Shown here: piece by piece, positions 8,481 through 18,107 of the stretch | How the letters are laid out: every line of letters starts with the position of its first letter | Numbering within the stretch: the first letter of the stretch is position 1 | NCBI RefSeq assembly: GCF_001592105.1 | Contig: NZ_BCWE01000004.1 | Coordinates: 208,731 to 272,730, forward strand | Reading direction: 5' to 3' | From: Desulfolucanica intricata | GTDB lineage: Bacteria; Bacillota; Desulfotomaculia; Desulfotomaculales; Desulfofarciminaceae | Length of the DNA stretch: 64,000 nucleotides | Program-made: the position numbers and the translations under genes | The notes under the pieces: model-generated | What the model was told of the DNA's origin: nothing | The model's input: only the letters and a program-made list of their open reading frames with translations | Database searches by the model: none

Positions 8481-9302
8481 ATGATATGTGTTTACAATGC
8501 CCATAGTTATAACCTGGTACAAAAGGAATCTACACAACAAATATTAGCTCAAACCCATTACATTACAACCAATACCGAAGTTAAGGTTATGATTTGGTGT
8601 AATATAAACACGTTTAAAATAAAAAAGGCTGTCTGGGAGATATACCGTACCCCGGAAAAAATAGCTATGTCCAGTGAGGAAGTTCCCGGTTTACAAGGAG
8701 TCAGAGCTTATTTTGGCTGCGGGCCTGCTCTACGGGAAAACTTAAGCGGGGAAATGTCAGAATTAAAACGTAAATTATTTGCTGATACTATAACAGCTGT
8801 CATCCAGGCAGAGGTTTATTTGTTACCTGAACGGGGGTATACCTCCCTGGCAGCTTATGACAGGTATTGGGATGATATGTACGCCGGTGCCTGCCGTTAT
8901 TACAGTAATTTAGAAAGGGTTACCAGTAAATTAATGGACTATGCAGGTGTTGATAATTCGTTAAGCAGTCTTTTTGTGCGCCAGCAGCACTTGAATATAA
9001 ATCAGGTTGATACAGATAAGATTATTGTTAATGCTGCTTTAAATGATTTCTTCCATGAAATGGCTGTAATTATAGAGATAGCTGCCGGAAGTTTAATTAT
9101 TGAAAGAATATTTGCCGAAATACTACGTTCACCGGATCGAGTATGTAAAGAAGCTGCTTTACTGGTTGATAGGTTAAAAGGTAAAACATTAAAGGCTATG
9201 ACAAAAAAAGAATTAATAAATTTATTGGGTGCCCGGCAAGGCTGTACACATCTTATTGAGTTAATATATAATAGTATTAATGATGCATATAAACTGATTT
9301 GA
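8481..9302 (+). CDS. DUF2889-like protein
   Basis: About 273 residues, no membrane segment and no signal peptide. The C-terminal GARQGCTHLIELIYNSINDA matches the conserved end of the DUF2889 family, whose function is not known. The central region is rich in aromatic residues and has the local pattern FGCGPALREN. The frame opens at TTG 8469, but GGGTGAG just before the ATG at 8481 supports the later start. It stands between a terminator and a small cysteine-rich gene. I infer no function. Confidence 0.55.
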   Translation: MICVYNAHSYNLVQKESTQQILAQTHYITTNTEVKVMIWCNINTFKIKKAVWEIYRTPEKIAMSSEEVPGLQGVRAYFGCGPALRENLSGEMSELKRKLFADTITAVIQAEVYLLPERGYTSLAAYDRYWDDMYAGACRYYSNLERVTSKLMDYAGVDNSLSSLFVRQQHLNINQVDTDKIIVNAALNDFFHEMAVIIEIAAGSLIIERIFAEILRSPDRVCKEAALLVDRLKGKTLKAMTKKELINLLGARQGCTHLIELIYNSINDAYKLI

Positions 9303-9344
9303 CTGTTATTTAAATGATTAAACAGTAGGATGAGAGGTGAGTGA

Positions 9345-9599
9345 ATGAGTAGTGGATATAAGTGGACCTACCGGGAAAACCAACCTTGCCTGTATGAGTA
9401 CAAGGTAGGAAATCGTGGTGTAATTTGCCTTAGGTTTGGTTGTTCACCGGCCTGTGTGACGTGTAAATATTCCCGTACTCAGAATACCCCGGCTTGTTAT
9501 GAGGCATTACCGGGTTTTCCGGAAGATTGTATATCTAAGTATTTTATTGAAGAATGTAAAAAGTTCTGTAAATTTGCAAATCATGACAGTGATTATTAA
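9345..9599 (+). CDS. Small cysteine-rich protein, 9 Cys in 84 residues
   Basis: The product has nine cysteines: one near residue 15, one near 28, then GCSPACVTC, ACYE, DCIS, and ECKKFC. The spacing suggests a zinc-binding or Fe-S-binding fold, but no standard ferredoxin motif is present. The ATG has a GAGAGGTGAGTG ribosome binding site. It lies 43 bases after the DUF2889-like gene and could be co-transcribed. Function unknown. Confidence 0.6.
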   Translation: MSSGYKWTYRENQPCLYEYKVGNRGVICLRFGCSPACVTCKYSRTQNTPACYEALPGFPEDCISKYFIEECKKFCKFANHDSDY

Positions 9600-9722
9600 T
9601 GATGTTTGCAGTTTTTTTTTGCTTCAAATTTTCAAAATATTTGTTAACTTGTAATGTATTAGACATAGTTTCATAATAATATTTGTCGGATGTTTTCTAA
9701 TTGACATAGGAGTGATGCAATA

Positions 9723-10412
9723 ATGGAAGATTTGAGAAATATGGAAACTTTTAATAATATAGAAGCCCTGGTTTTGGATGAAGCTGAAAAAGAAGTGATA
9801 AAACAGGTTGGCACCAAAGTTACTTATCCAAAGGGACAGGTTATATTCTCAGCCGGTGATGTGGCAAACCGTGTTTATTATATTGAAAGCGGTTATGTAA
9901 AAATATATAAATTAAATGCCGACGGTCGGAAGGTTAACGTAGGTAGTATACGTAATCCGGGAGAAATGATGGGGCTTGCAGAGACTCTTTATGACGGAGA
10001 AAGAACTTGTTTTGCCGGAACAATGTCAGATGTGACTGTTTATGTAATAGCAAAAAAAGATTTTCTCGAAATTATGACTGATAATCATTACTTGTCCATT
10101 AAGGTTGCCAGGCTGCTTGGTGCCCGTATGCGTGAGGCTGAGTCTATCATTCATGAGTTGGTATGTTGGCAGGTGCCGGGCCGGTTAGCACTGTTGTTGC
10201 TGAAAATAGGAGAACGTTGTGGAATTGAAACCGATGATGGTACAAAAATTAATTTGCGCCTTACTCACGAGGAAATAGCAAGTATGATTGGTACTTCCCG
10301 CCAGACAGTAACATCATTGTTAAATACATTTAAACATGAAGAAAGTATTGCTGTTGAAGGCCGAGAGATTAAAATTACAGATGCAAAAAAATTAGCCAGT
10401 TGGGTAGTGTAA
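9723..10412 (+). CDS. Crp/Fnr-family transcription regulator
   Basis: The 229-residue protein has an N-terminal cyclic-nucleotide-binding-like beta roll (FSAGDVANRVYYIESGYVKIYK, near residues 40-62) and a C-terminal winged helix-turn-helix with LTHEEIASMIGTSRQTVTS near residue 180. The FNR iron-sulphur cysteine cluster at the N-terminus is absent, so oxygen sensing by [4Fe-4S] is unlikely; the effector is unknown. It is preceded by a GGAGTG site and followed directly by a terminator, so it is probably a single-gene transcript. Confidence 0.88.
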   Translation: MEDLRNMETFNNIEALVLDEAEKEVIKQVGTKVTYPKGQVIFSAGDVANRVYYIESGYVKIYKLNADGRKVNVGSIRNPGEMMGLAETLYDGERTCFAGTMSDVTVYVIAKKDFLEIMTDNHYLSIKVARLLGARMREAESIIHELVCWQVPGRLALLLLKIGERCGIETDDGTKINLRLTHEEIASMIGTSRQTVTSLLNTFKHEESIAVEGREIKITDAKKLASWVV

Positions 10413-10416
10413 AAAT

Positions 10417-10443
10417 GACCGGCATGAAAACCGGTCTTTATTT
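10417..10443 (+). terminator. Terminator after crp/fnr-like gene
   Basis: GACCGG at 10417-10422 and CCGGTC at 10431-10436 around an 8-base loop, followed by a T-rich tail. Confidence 0.75.
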
Positions 10444-10544
10444 TTATTATTTTTTGATGTAAGATAGAAAATATTTAAACTTAAGAATTAGTATTATTGT
10501 ACATTAATAAATCAGAAAAATCTGTTAATTATTTTCTTGTAGAC

Positions 10545-10588
10545 AAAAAATACAGAATATTATAATAAATAAAAAATACAGAATATTA
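10545..10588. repeat. 18-base direct repeat, 26-base period
   Basis: The word AAAAAATACAGAATATTA occurs at 10545-10562 and again at 10571-10588, just before the ribosome binding site of the methyltransferase gene. It could be a tandem operator or simple slippage. Confidence 0.6.
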
Positions 10589-10613
10589 CAAAAATAAACT
10601 ATGAGGTGGTAAA

Positions 10614-11261
10614 ATGTTAATTGAGAAGAAAGATGTTATAGTTCAATTAAACGGTTGCCGTCTGACTGTTCGAGTAGTTAAGGATATAGAGGCTATTATT
10701 ACGGATCCCGAAGATGAGGATAAAATTCCTTTGTGGGCTGATATCTGGCCCGCTGCCCGGGGGATGGCCAAATATATTTGGGATTACGTAAATTTTAATG
10801 GTGCGGAAACTTTAGAGCTGGGGGCAGGTGTAGGTTTGGCCGGAGTTGCGGCAGCGCTAAAAGATGCTCGGCTTACAGTTACGGACTATAACGAGCAGGC
10901 TCTGGCACTGACTCAGGAAAATTTACGGTTAAACGGAGTTGATAATGCACAAAGTTTTCTAGGGGATTGGCGAAACTTTACACTGAAAAATCGATATAAA
11001 TGGATTATTGGGTCGGATGTATTGTACGATCCAAAGCTAAATTATTACATTAAAGATATTATTAAGACGAATTTGGAACCCGGTGGCCAGTTATTATTTT
11101 CACACCCGGGGCGTAAGCCTACATACGATTTTATTAATTACTTAGTTAGTGAGGGTTTTATAGAAAAGCGGGTGGAAATACCGGTGCAAATTGATGACCC
11201 CTTTTTTCCCTATTATAATATTTTAGTTCACCATCTGGAGCAAAGGGAGGGAGGTGTGTAA
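10614..11261 (+). CDS. Class I SAM-dependent methyltransferase, METTL21/lysine-MT-like
   Basis: A 215-residue Rossmann-fold methyltransferase. Motif I reads LELGAGVGLAGVAAAL near residue 64; the acidic loop TVTDYN follows, and IGSDVLYDPK is the DxxY-type motif of the Methyltransf_16 group (protein lysine methyltransferases). IPLWADIWPAARGMA before motif I is also typical of that group. The substrate is unknown. The ATG follows GAGGTGG. The upstream direct repeat may regulate it. Confidence 0.75.
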   Translation: MLIEKKDVIVQLNGCRLTVRVVKDIEAIITDPEDEDKIPLWADIWPAARGMAKYIWDYVNFNGAETLELGAGVGLAGVAAALKDARLTVTDYNEQALALTQENLRLNGVDNAQSFLGDWRNFTLKNRYKWIIGSDVLYDPKLNYYIKDIIKTNLEPGGQLLFSHPGRKPTYDFINYLVSEGFIEKRVEIPVQIDDPFFPYYNILVHHLEQREGGV

Positions 11262-11320
11262 AACTTTATCCTGTGTAATATAATAAAGATGTAATAGATA
11301 ATAGGCAGGAGGCATTTACT

Positions 11321-12004
11321 TTGGGAGTGGTAGAAGACCTAATGGCACAGGGGCTGCCGGAGCGGGCCAGTGAAGTGGAGTGTGCTAATTTCTATGTGCT
11401 GGGGAATTTCAAGGCACAAGCACAGGAATCTTTTTGGTATTTACCGGGCCGGGTTCCGGTTCTTCTTTCTGCCCCGCACGCGGTTAGGCATAGCAGGTTG
11501 GGGAAAACTAAGCCGGCAGATACTTATACCGGGACGGTAGCAGTTCTGCTGCACCACCTGGTTAATTGCAGTGTACTTGTAAACCGGAGGAATTACGGGG
11601 GTGACCCTAATTTTGATAGGGTTTGTGCTTATAAGGACTATCTTAAAGGGATTTTAAAAACTCAACAGGTTAATCTGGTTTTAGACCTGCACGGGGCAGC
11701 GGAAAGACATGGTTTTGATTTGGACCTGGGAACGTTAAACGGACGGTCCTTGAGGAACCGTCCGGAGTTATTGGAATATGTAGCAGATAGTTTTAAAAGG
11801 TACGGAATTACGAATTTGTCAGTTGATTATTTTCCGGCTGCCAAGCAGCATACGGTTACCCGGTTTGTTTGTGAAGAATTGGGGCTGCCGGCCCTGCAAT
11901 TTGAAATCAGCCGCAAATACCGCTGTCCGTATAAAAAACCTGTTGAGTTTTGTCGCTTAATTGCTGCATTGCAGAAACTAATATTACGGATTTCTTCTGT
12001 TTAG
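11321..12004 (+). CDS. N-formylglutamate amidohydrolase-like protein
   Basis: The 227-residue protein carries [20 protein letters not shown] near residue 51 and the metal-site-like DLHGAA near residue 127, both typical of the N-formylglutamate amidohydrolase (HutG-like) family. Histidine-degradation genes are not nearby, so the real substrate may be another N-acyl compound. The TTG start at 11321 has AGGAGG eight bases upstream. Its stop codon overlaps the stop codon of the convergent ftsK-like gene. Confidence 0.7.
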   Translation: MGVVEDLMAQGLPERASEVECANFYVLGNFKAQAQESFWYLPGRVPVLLSAPHAVRHSRLGKTKPADTYTGTVAVLLHHLVNCSVLVNRRNYGGDPNFDRVCAYKDYLKGILKTQQVNLVLDLHGAAERHGFDLDLGTLNGRSLRNRPELLEYVADSFKRYGITNLSVDYFPAAKQHTVTRFVCEELGLPALQFEISRKYRCPYKKPVEFCRLIAALQKLILRISSV

Positions 12005-14262
12005 TTAGTGCCAAACGTCTGATAGTACTGGTCTAAAGTCATTAGAACGGTCCTGGGTTTACTACCTTCATAACCTCCTACAATTCCCCTTTGCTCCATT
12101 ATGTCAATTAAACGGGCTGCCCTGGCATAACCAATATGCAGTCTTCTTTGGAGCATAGAGATGGATGCATTGCCGTTTTCAATTAAAATTCGGACTGCTT
12201 CGGGTAGGAGTTCATCTTCTTCTCGGACAGTTTTTTCTTCAGGGGTAGATGATTCTTCAATTACCTTATCATTATAGACCGGCTGAGCCTGCTCTTTAAG
12301 AAAATCTACGACTTTTTCCACCTCTTGATCGGACAGGAACACCCCTTGAATTCGCTTCGGTTTACTTGCTCCTACCGGATAGAACAGCATATCTCCTTTA
12401 CCCAGTAATTTTTCCGCACCGCCCATGTCTAAAATTGTACGGGAGTCTGTTTGGGAAGATACGGCAAAGGATATTCTGGAAGGAATGTTAGCCTTAATTA
12501 AACCGGTAATTACATCCACTGAGGGTCGCTGTGTAGCCACAACCAGGTGCATTCCTGCGGCCCGGGCCATTTGTGCCAGGCGGCAGATGGCATCTTCCAC
12601 ATCATGAGGTGCTACCATCATTAAATCAGCTAATTCATCAATAATAACCAGAATTAATGGTAATTGTTTCTGCTTTTCCTCAGTGTCTTTGTTCCCTTTA
12701 TTATTATGCCGGATATATTCATTGTATCTGGTAATATCCCTTACTCCTGCTTCTGCAAACAGTTTATATCTGTTTTCCATTTCTTTTACTGCCCAGCGTA
12801 AAGATGTTGCTGCTTTCTTAGCGTCGATAATCACCGGTGAAATCAGGTGAGGGATACCGTTATAGTTATTGAGTTCGACCATCTTGGGGTCAATCATCAA
12901 TAATTTTACCTCGTCAGGAGTAGCCTTAAATAGCACACTAACTATTAAGCTATTTAAACACACGCTTTTCCCTGAACCGGTGGAACCGGCAATAAGTAAA
13001 TGGGGCATTTTTCCTAAGTCAGCAAAAACCGGGGTTCCTGCAATATCTTTGCCCAGGGCCACAGTAAGTTTGGAAGAAGCCTGACTGAATTCCGAAGTTT
13101 CGATCAAATCACTTAAAGGTACTGAAGTAATTTCTTTATTTGGTACTTCTATTCCTACGGCTGCTTTTCCGGGGATTGGGGCTTCAATCCGTACATCCGG
13201 CGCGGCCATGGTTAAGGCAATGTTGTCAGCTAAGCCAACTATCCGACTTACCTTTATACCCGGTGGGGGCTGAAGTTCATAACGTGTAATGGCGGGTCCT
13301 CTGGCTACCTGAGTAACCTTTGCTTTTATGCCGAAGCTTTCCAATGTTTCTTCTAAAATACGGATATTGCTGTTGATTTCTTGGTTGGCCCGTGTGTTCT
13401 TAGAGTGTGCTTGTCTGTTAAGTAGTGTGACTGGCGGCAGACGAAAATCCCGGGTATCCGCGTTATTGACATTAAATTGCTCTTCCTCATTTTCCAGGGC
13501 TAAATTAATAGAAGACACTGGATTAACAGGGCTTGTATCACCTGTGTCTTGTTGATCGTACTCATTTATTCCATTTATAGCCTGTAGATTATCGGCAGTA
13601 ACCTCTACATAATCAATAACCGGTGTGTCGTCAGAGTTTGTAGAAAAGTCTTCCTTGGCATCGGAACCTTTATCGGATTTTACCTTTTCCTCAGTGTATA
13701 AGAAATTTACAAGCGAATTAGCAGTGGTTTTTACGGTAGAAACACTGGTCCGGCTTATTAAATTAATAACCGATAGAAGAGATTTTTTTGTTAATAATAA
13801 AAGCCCTGTTAATCCCCCTGTGAAGATAAAAATATAGCTTCCGATTTCCCCAAAGCTAACTTTAAGGATATAACTTATACCGGCCCCTATTATACCACCA
13901 CCCATACCTTCCATTGCAAGGTGAAAACTTTCTTGCAGAGGAAGTTTAATATGTAAAAAACTTAATATAGCGAGTAATAAGATACAAATACCGTATATAC
14001 GTGTATTAAAGAAAGAAAATGTATTTCCGTCTTTCACCAGCTTGATTCCGATTCCTGATAAAACCAGGCCGATTAAATAACGACCTTCACCTGTTAGAAG
14101 CTTTAAGCTTTGTTCTATAAGTTTTCCTGCTGAGCCTACCTCTGGTCGGAATAAGCAGACCAGGCTGAAGATGCCCAAGGCAATTATGAAAATACCCGAA
14201 ATTTCATAAGTTAGGTATGTTTTTTTCTTTTTATTTTGATTTTTCTTTTTCTTTTTTGTCAT
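12001..14262 (-). CDS. ftsK: FtsK/SpoIIIE DNA translocase
   Basis: The 753-residue protein has a lysine-rich N-terminus, about five membrane segments within residues 20-160, an acidic linker, then the FtsK motor with Walker [12 protein letters not shown], Walker [14 protein letters not shown] and [14 protein letters not shown], and a C-terminal winged-helix gamma domain ([18 protein letters not shown]) that reads polarity sequences. It pumps chromosomal DNA through the division or sporulation septum. In a spore former, one or more paralogues serve as FtsK and SpoIIIE; sequence alone does not say which this is. The ATG follows GGTGAGGT. Confidence 0.93.
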   Translation of the reverse strand: MTKKKKKNQNKKKKTYLTYEISGIFIIALGIFSLVCLFRPEVGSAGKLIEQSLKLLTGEGRYLIGLVLSGIGIKLVKDGNTFSFFNTRIYGICILLLAILSFLHIKLPLQESFHLAMEGMGGGIIGAGISYILKVSFGEIGSYIFIFTGGLTGLLLLTKKSLLSVINLISRTSVSTVKTTANSLVNFLYTEEKVKSDKGSDAKEDFSTNSDDTPVIDYVEVTADNLQAINGINEYDQQDTGDTSPVNPVSSINLALENEEEQFNVNNADTRDFRLPPVTLLNRQAHSKNTRANQEINSNIRILEETLESFGIKAKVTQVARGPAITRYELQPPPGIKVSRIVGLADNIALTMAAPDVRIEAPIPGKAAVGIEVPNKEITSVPLSDLIETSEFSQASSKLTVALGKDIAGTPVFADLGKMPHLLIAGSTGSGKSVCLNSLIVSVLFKATPDEVKLLMIDPKMVELNNYNGIPHLISPVIIDAKKAATSLRWAVKEMENRYKLFAEAGVRDITRYNEYIRHNNKGNKDTEEKQKQLPLILVIIDELADLMMVAPHDVEDAICRLAQMARAAGMHLVVATQRPSVDVITGLIKANIPSRISFAVSSQTDSRTILDMGGAEKLLGKGDMLFYPVGASKPKRIQGVFLSDQEVEKVVDFLKEQAQPVYNDKVIEESSTPEEKTVREEDELLPEAVRILIENGNASISMLQRRLHIGYARAARLIDIMEQRGIVGGYEGSKPRTVLMTLDQYYQTFGTN

Positions 14263-14420
14263 TTCTACTTACCTCACCAATTTAGCTAATTAATAGTATT
14301 AACTATGGAAAATTATACTATACTATTGGGGAATCGTACATAATTTGACGGTAAATCTACTGTAAAAAAAGCTATTGTCCTAAATCTTGATTTCATATAA
14401 TTTTATTAAGGTATTTAGCG

Positions 14421-14448
14421 ACAACAAAAAACCCGCTTTTTAGCGGGT
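14421..14448 (-). terminator. Terminator of the small RHH gene
   Basis: On the minus strand ACCCGCT, 4 A residues, AGCGGGT, then a T-rich run. The stem overlaps the stop codon of the 58-residue gene. Confidence 0.75.
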
Positions 14449-14616
14449 AGGCAACAAGCCATGGGAATTTTTTTTCTTATTAATGTACTGCATTAGTGCT
14501 TCTACAATAATCTCGTTCAAAGTTTTTCCTGTAGATATTGTTAGAGCTGTTACCTGCATAGTTACACGGGGTGGTAGATTTATTTCCAGTTTGTCACGAA
14601 TTTCTAATTCACTCAT
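14440..14616 (-). CDS. Small ribbon-helix-helix protein (Arc/MetJ-like)
   Basis: A 58-residue reading frame with a strong ribosome binding site (TTAGGAGGTGTT) before its ATG at 14616. The sequence LEINLPPRVTMQVTALT then TGKTLNEIIVEALMQYI fits the beta strand, turn and two helices of a ribbon-helix-helix DNA-binding domain. Such proteins are small regulators or antitoxins; no toxin gene is beside it. A terminator overlaps its stop, so it is probably transcribed alone. It lies between the divergent ftsK and nadE genes. Confidence 0.7.
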   Translation of the reverse strand: MSELEIRDKLEINLPPRVTMQVTALTISTGKTLNEIIVEALMQYINKKKNSHGLLPTR

Positions 14617-14790
14617 TGTTTAAGTAACACCTCCTAAACACAGTATATGCAGGTTAGCTCAATAACGATTGTATGTATTCTGTATTTCTATGATTTTTAT
14701 TATACATTTGAAATGTCTGTTTATGTTTGCCGGGATCTCAAAGATATGATAAAATATATTTATTCTTGCTTATCTATGGAGGGATTGGGC

Positions 14791-15522
14791 TTGTTAGTAC
14801 AGGAATTAGCAGATAGACTAATCCAATGGCTTAAGCAACAACTTGCGGACCGGAAGGCTAATGGCTTTGTCATTGGGCTTAGCGGAGGTATTGATTCGGC
14901 AGTAACTGTAGCTCTTTGTAAAAGGGTGTGTCCTGATTCTACACTGGGCGTAATTATGCCCTGTCATAGCGATCCGCAAGATGCTCTTGATGCAAGACTG
15001 GTTGCCGAGGCTTTCAATGTACAGGTTGAACATGTTGTTCTTGACGAAGTTTTTGATCTAATGGTTCAAAAATTAACCGGCCTGGCATTTTATAATGAAA
15101 ATGCAAAGGACTTATCGATTGTCAACATCAAGCCCAGACTTCGAATGACTACTTTGTATTATTATGCTGCCCGTAATAGCTCATTGGTGGTTGGAACCAG
15201 TAATAAGAGTGAGCGTACTGTGGGTTATTTTACTAAACACGGTGATGGTGGAGCTGATCTTATTCCCCTTGCTAATTTAGTAAAACATCAGGTAAGAGAC
15301 TTGGCTCAGTATTTAGGTGTTCCCCGGCCTATAATAGAAAAGGCTCCTTCTGCCGGACTTTGGGCCGGTCATAATGACGAAACTGAAATGGGTATAACAT
15401 ATGAAGAGCTGGATCGTTTTATTTTAACAGGTGAGGGGTCAGACTATGTTAAGGGAATAGTAGAGAAATTGTATAATCGTAGTGAACATAAAAGACAGTT
15501 GCCTGCCAGTCCTCCGTTTTAG
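14791..15522 (+). CDS. nadE: NH3-dependent NAD+ synthetase
   Basis: The ATP-pyrophosphatase P-loop motif GLSGGIDSAVTVAL lies near residue 30, and GTSNKSERTVGYFTKHGDGG is the NadE signature. It converts nicotinate adenine dinucleotide to NAD+ with ammonia and ATP. An open frame extends 48 residues further upstream, but that stretch is unlike NadE and GGAGGG at 14778-14783 sits seven bases before TTG at 14791, giving 243 residues, the usual family size. There is no glutaminase domain. It is followed by a 250-base gap with two related hairpins. Confidence 0.92.
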   Translation: MLVQELADRLIQWLKQQLADRKANGFVIGLSGGIDSAVTVALCKRVCPDSTLGVIMPCHSDPQDALDARLVAEAFNVQVEHVVLDEVFDLMVQKLTGLAFYNENAKDLSIVNIKPRLRMTTLYYYAARNSSLVVGTSNKSERTVGYFTKHGDGGADLIPLANLVKHQVRDLAQYLGVPRPIIEKAPSAGLWAGHNDETEMGITYEELDRFILTGEGSDYVKGIVEKLYNRSEHKRQLPASPPF

Positions 15523-15559
15523 GACGATCCTTGATATTAGTGCTGCAACAGTAGTAGTT

Positions 15560-15585
15560 GAAAGTCACTGAAGGTGGCTTTCTTG
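15560..15585 (+). other. Repeated hairpin element, copy 1 (after nadE)
   Basis: GAAAGTCAC, 5-base loop, GTGGCTTTC, then TTG. One G-U pair. Nearly identical in form to hairpins at 15725-15750 and 48148-48172. Here, 38 bases after the nadE stop, it could act as a weak terminator. Confidence 0.6.
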
Positions 15586-15724
15586 CACTTCATTAGCAAA
15601 TTATATTTTCAAGGTTATCACGACGATAATAAATTAGTTATTTTCTAAACGAAATTTTATTGTTTTTAATTAAGTAAACTTTTTTATTAATTTCCTGGTA
15701 ATATGAGGGCCCTTGGGGCCGATA

Positions 15725-15750
15725 GAAAGTCACAAAAAGTGACTTTCTTG
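15725..15750 (+). other. Repeated hairpin element, copy 2 (before yebC)
   Basis: GAAAGTCAC, AAAAA loop, GTGACTTTC, then TTG, in the presumed yebC leader, 23 bases before its start codon. A second small stem (GGCCC-ttg-GGGCC) lies directly upstream near 15708-15720. The copies at 15560 and 48148 share stem sequence, 5-base loop length and the trailing TTG. Confidence 0.6.
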
Positions 15751-15772
15751 CATGTAGAAAGGGGATGTTATA

Positions 15773-16504
15773 ATGTCCGGACATTCAAAATGGTCAACAA
15801 TTAAACGAAAAAAAGAAAAAATAGATGCCCAGCGAGGTAAAATTTTTACCAGACTGGCTAAGGAAATTATTGTTGCCGCCAGGCAGGGTGGTGGCGATCC
15901 TGATGCGAATATGCGCCTTAAGACTGCTATTCAAAGGGCAAAAGAAGCAAATATACCTAATGAAAATATTAAGCGGGCAATCCAGCGCGGAACAGGTGAG
16001 TTAGCCGGGGCTAACTATGAAGAAATGGTTTATGAAGGCTATGGTCCCGGAGGGATCGCTGTGATGTTGGAGATCATGACGGATAACCGCAATCGCACTG
16101 CCGGGGAGATTAGACACTTGTTTTCCAAATATGGCGGCAATCTCGGTGAAACTGGATGCGTATCTTGGATGTTTGATAAAAAAGGACTAATTTTAATAGA
16201 CAAAAATGAAACATCTTTGACTGAGGATGATTTAATGTTGTTGGCTTTAGATGCGGGTGCTGAAGATTTAAAGATTGAAGAGGACAGTTATGAAGTTATC
16301 ACTGCTCCTGATGATTTAGAAAAGGTAAGAGAGGTACTGTCCGGTGAGGGTGTTTTGATAGCTAATGCCGAAGTAACTATGGTCCCGCAAAATACCGTTA
16401 GCTTGACCGGTGATGAGGCTAATAAGATGCTCACTTTAATGGAATTGCTTGAAGATCATGACGATGTGCAGAATGTTTACGCGAATTTTGATATAGAAGA
16501 ATAG
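15773..16504 (+). CDS. yebC: YebC/PmpR-family translation/regulatory factor
   Basis: The 243-residue protein begins [20 protein letters not shown], the hallmark of the YebC family, and contains [17 protein letters not shown] near residue 122. Family members are described as DNA-binding regulators and as factors that relieve ribosome stalling. Length is typical. The ATG follows AAAGGGGATG. Position upstream of a BofC-like gene and ruvCAB matches the conserved order in spore-forming Firmicutes. Confidence 0.95.
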   Translation: MSGHSKWSTIKRKKEKIDAQRGKIFTRLAKEIIVAARQGGGDPDANMRLKTAIQRAKEANIPNENIKRAIQRGTGELAGANYEEMVYEGYGPGGIAVMLEIMTDNRNRTAGEIRHLFSKYGGNLGETGCVSWMFDKKGLILIDKNETSLTEDDLMLLALDAGAEDLKIEEDSYEVITAPDDLEKVREVLSGEGVLIANAEVTMVPQNTVSLTGDEANKMLTLMELLEDHDDVQNVYANFDIEE

Positions 16505-16602
16505 AGATTTCCTTGTTCCTTTAAAAGCCATGTAAATAATAATCAGTATACACTTACAAAAAAACGGTTATACTCCCTAATAAAAGGTAAAGGAGTGGGT
16601 GT

Positions 16603-17223
16603 ATGCTGAATAGGCTTCTTAAAATTATGGCAGGCGGGTTATTGTTATTTTTAATTGCTGCAGGTTTTTATTTGGGTATTTCCACCATTGCACCGCCTAA
16701 AGAAGGTCCAGGTACACTATTCCCGGTATCAACGAATGAAAAAACAGTTCTTAATGCTGACAATATTTTACGAAAAGAGAAAACTTACTTGTGCGGTGAT
16801 ACCGAGGTAATTTATCAGGGCATGGTTCCGGAAAGTATGTGGGGTAAGGAGATTAGTGAAATTGCTAATGAATATCCGGCTGAACAAGGTTGGGTTATAG
16901 ATAATACAAATAAACCTTTAATTATATTAAAAAGACAAGTAGAGGATTTTTGCCCTGAGCATGTAAATTTTCGGCATTTGGGAACAGTTAATAATAAATT
17001 GTGTGTTTACGAAGGACCACTAGGCTATGATCAAAAACTTTTACGAGTAGAAGAAACCTTAACCCTGGATAAACTAAATCCCGGTTTAAGGGAAGCTTTG
17101 CATCAGAGTAAAGTTTTTTTTGAGCAGAGTATTAAAAAGCAAGAGCAATTGCGCAAACAGTTGGAGTTTAAAAACGAACAGTCTCTAAATGCTGCGTTAG
17201 AGAATATTGATGAGATGGATTAA
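16603..17223 (+). CDS. BofC-like membrane-anchored protein
   Basis: The 206-residue protein has one N-terminal membrane segment (residues 8-28) and an extracytoplasmic part. FRHLGTVNNKLCVYEGPLGY followed by a leucine-rich helical stretch resembles the C-terminal domain of BofC, the intermembrane-space regulator of the SpoIVB protease in the SigK checkpoint of Bacillus. Position between yebC and the ruv operon is where bofC lies in Bacillus, which supports the call. The N-terminal BofC domain is not obvious. ATG follows AAGGAGTGGG. Confidence 0.55.
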   Translation: MLNRLLKIMAGGLLLFLIAAGFYLGISTIAPPKEGPGTLFPVSTNEKTVLNADNILRKEKTYLCGDTEVIYQGMVPESMWGKEISEIANEYPAEQGWVIDNTNKPLIILKRQVEDFCPEHVNFRHLGTVNNKLCVYEGPLGYDQKLLRVEETLTLDKLNPGLREALHQSKVFFEQSIKKQEQLRKQLEFKNEQSLNAALENIDEMD

Positions 17224-17303
17224 GGGCTATAGGATTTCTGTCATATTTTTAGGAATTATTATATACTTGGTATCGACAATAATTATTTAATATTTCAAGA
17301 AAT

Positions 17304-17327
17304 AAACCGGGTAAAACCGGTTTTTTT
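17304..17327 (+). terminator. Terminator after bofC-like gene
   Basis: AAACCGG, 6-base loop, CCGGTTT, then a run of T. Confidence 0.75.
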
Positions 17328-17383
17328 AAATATCTAAGGTATTGAGAGAATATAGTATAATATAAGGAAAGGGAGGCTGTTAA

Positions 17384-18016
17384 ATGTTTAGAACAAACCC
17401 CTTTTCCTATATAAATTTAAAAAAAATAGAAAATAAAATTGTGAAATTAAAAAAACGAAACGATTCTTTAGCTTTAGAGGAAATGGCTCAAATATTGATT
17501 CGTAGTAAAGCTTATAAATGTTTTATACTAGGATTTATAGTGTCACTTCCTGCATTAGTTCCGGGGTTGGGTACTGTTTTTGCTCTTTTAGGCGGGATTG
17601 TTGTAGATATTATGGTCCTGGGCTATCTCTTTACCGAGTTGATTTTAGAAATTGCAGCTTTGTACAATCGAAACCTGGATACTAAGGATACAGTTCGGGA
17701 GGCAGTCTGGGTTTTTATATCAGCGGTCGGTTCTGATATTGTAGGACGTGGATTAAATAAATCAGTGGTTTTTAGTATGTCTGCCGCTTCATATTTAAAA
17801 CTAGTACGACAGTTGTTTTGGACTCTGGGTACCCGGGTTACTGGAAAATCGATATTTACCAGGGTTATTCCGTTATTTGGAGCACTAATCTCCGGAACAG
17901 TAAATTACACTACAGCTCGTTTAATTGGCAATCGTGTATTAAAATATTATCAGAGCAATTACATTGATAATTGGGATGGTATTACAATTAACGCCGAATA
18001 TAAAGTAGAGAAATAA
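17384..18016 (+). CDS. EcsC-like membrane protein
   Basis: The 210-residue protein has hydrophobic stretches near residues 45-90 (GFIVSLPALVPGLGTVFALLGG) and further amphipathic segments. The pattern of a proline- and glycine-rich hydrophobic segment followed by LILEIAALYNRNLD resembles the EcsC family of unknown function. GGGAGG precedes the ATG. It lies alone between two small genes. The assignment is tentative. Confidence 0.5.
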   Translation: MFRTNPFSYINLKKIENKIVKLKKRNDSLALEEMAQILIRSKAYKCFILGFIVSLPALVPGLGTVFALLGGIVVDIMVLGYLFTELILEIAALYNRNLDTKDTVREAVWVFISAVGSDIVGRGLNKSVVFSMSAASYLKLVRQLFWTLGTRVTGKSIFTRVIPLFGALISGTVNYTTARLIGNRVLKYYQSNYIDNWDGITINAEYKVEK

Positions 18017-18107
18017 TAAAATATTATTCCAAATTTTAGATAAAGGTCTGGACATATTAATTTAATTAATGGTACATTTATGGTAAAATATTGGGGGAGG
18101 TTTTTTA

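Noticed and set aside
12425..13837. Plus-strand frames opposite the ftsK gene
   Set aside because: No ribosome binding sites and no protein-like composition; ftsK on the other strand is unambiguous.
14647..14790. N-terminal extension of nadE
   Set aside because: Open in frame but unlike NadE, very hydrophobic and AT-rich, and followed by GGAGGG seven bases before TTG at 14791; the shorter form has the family length.
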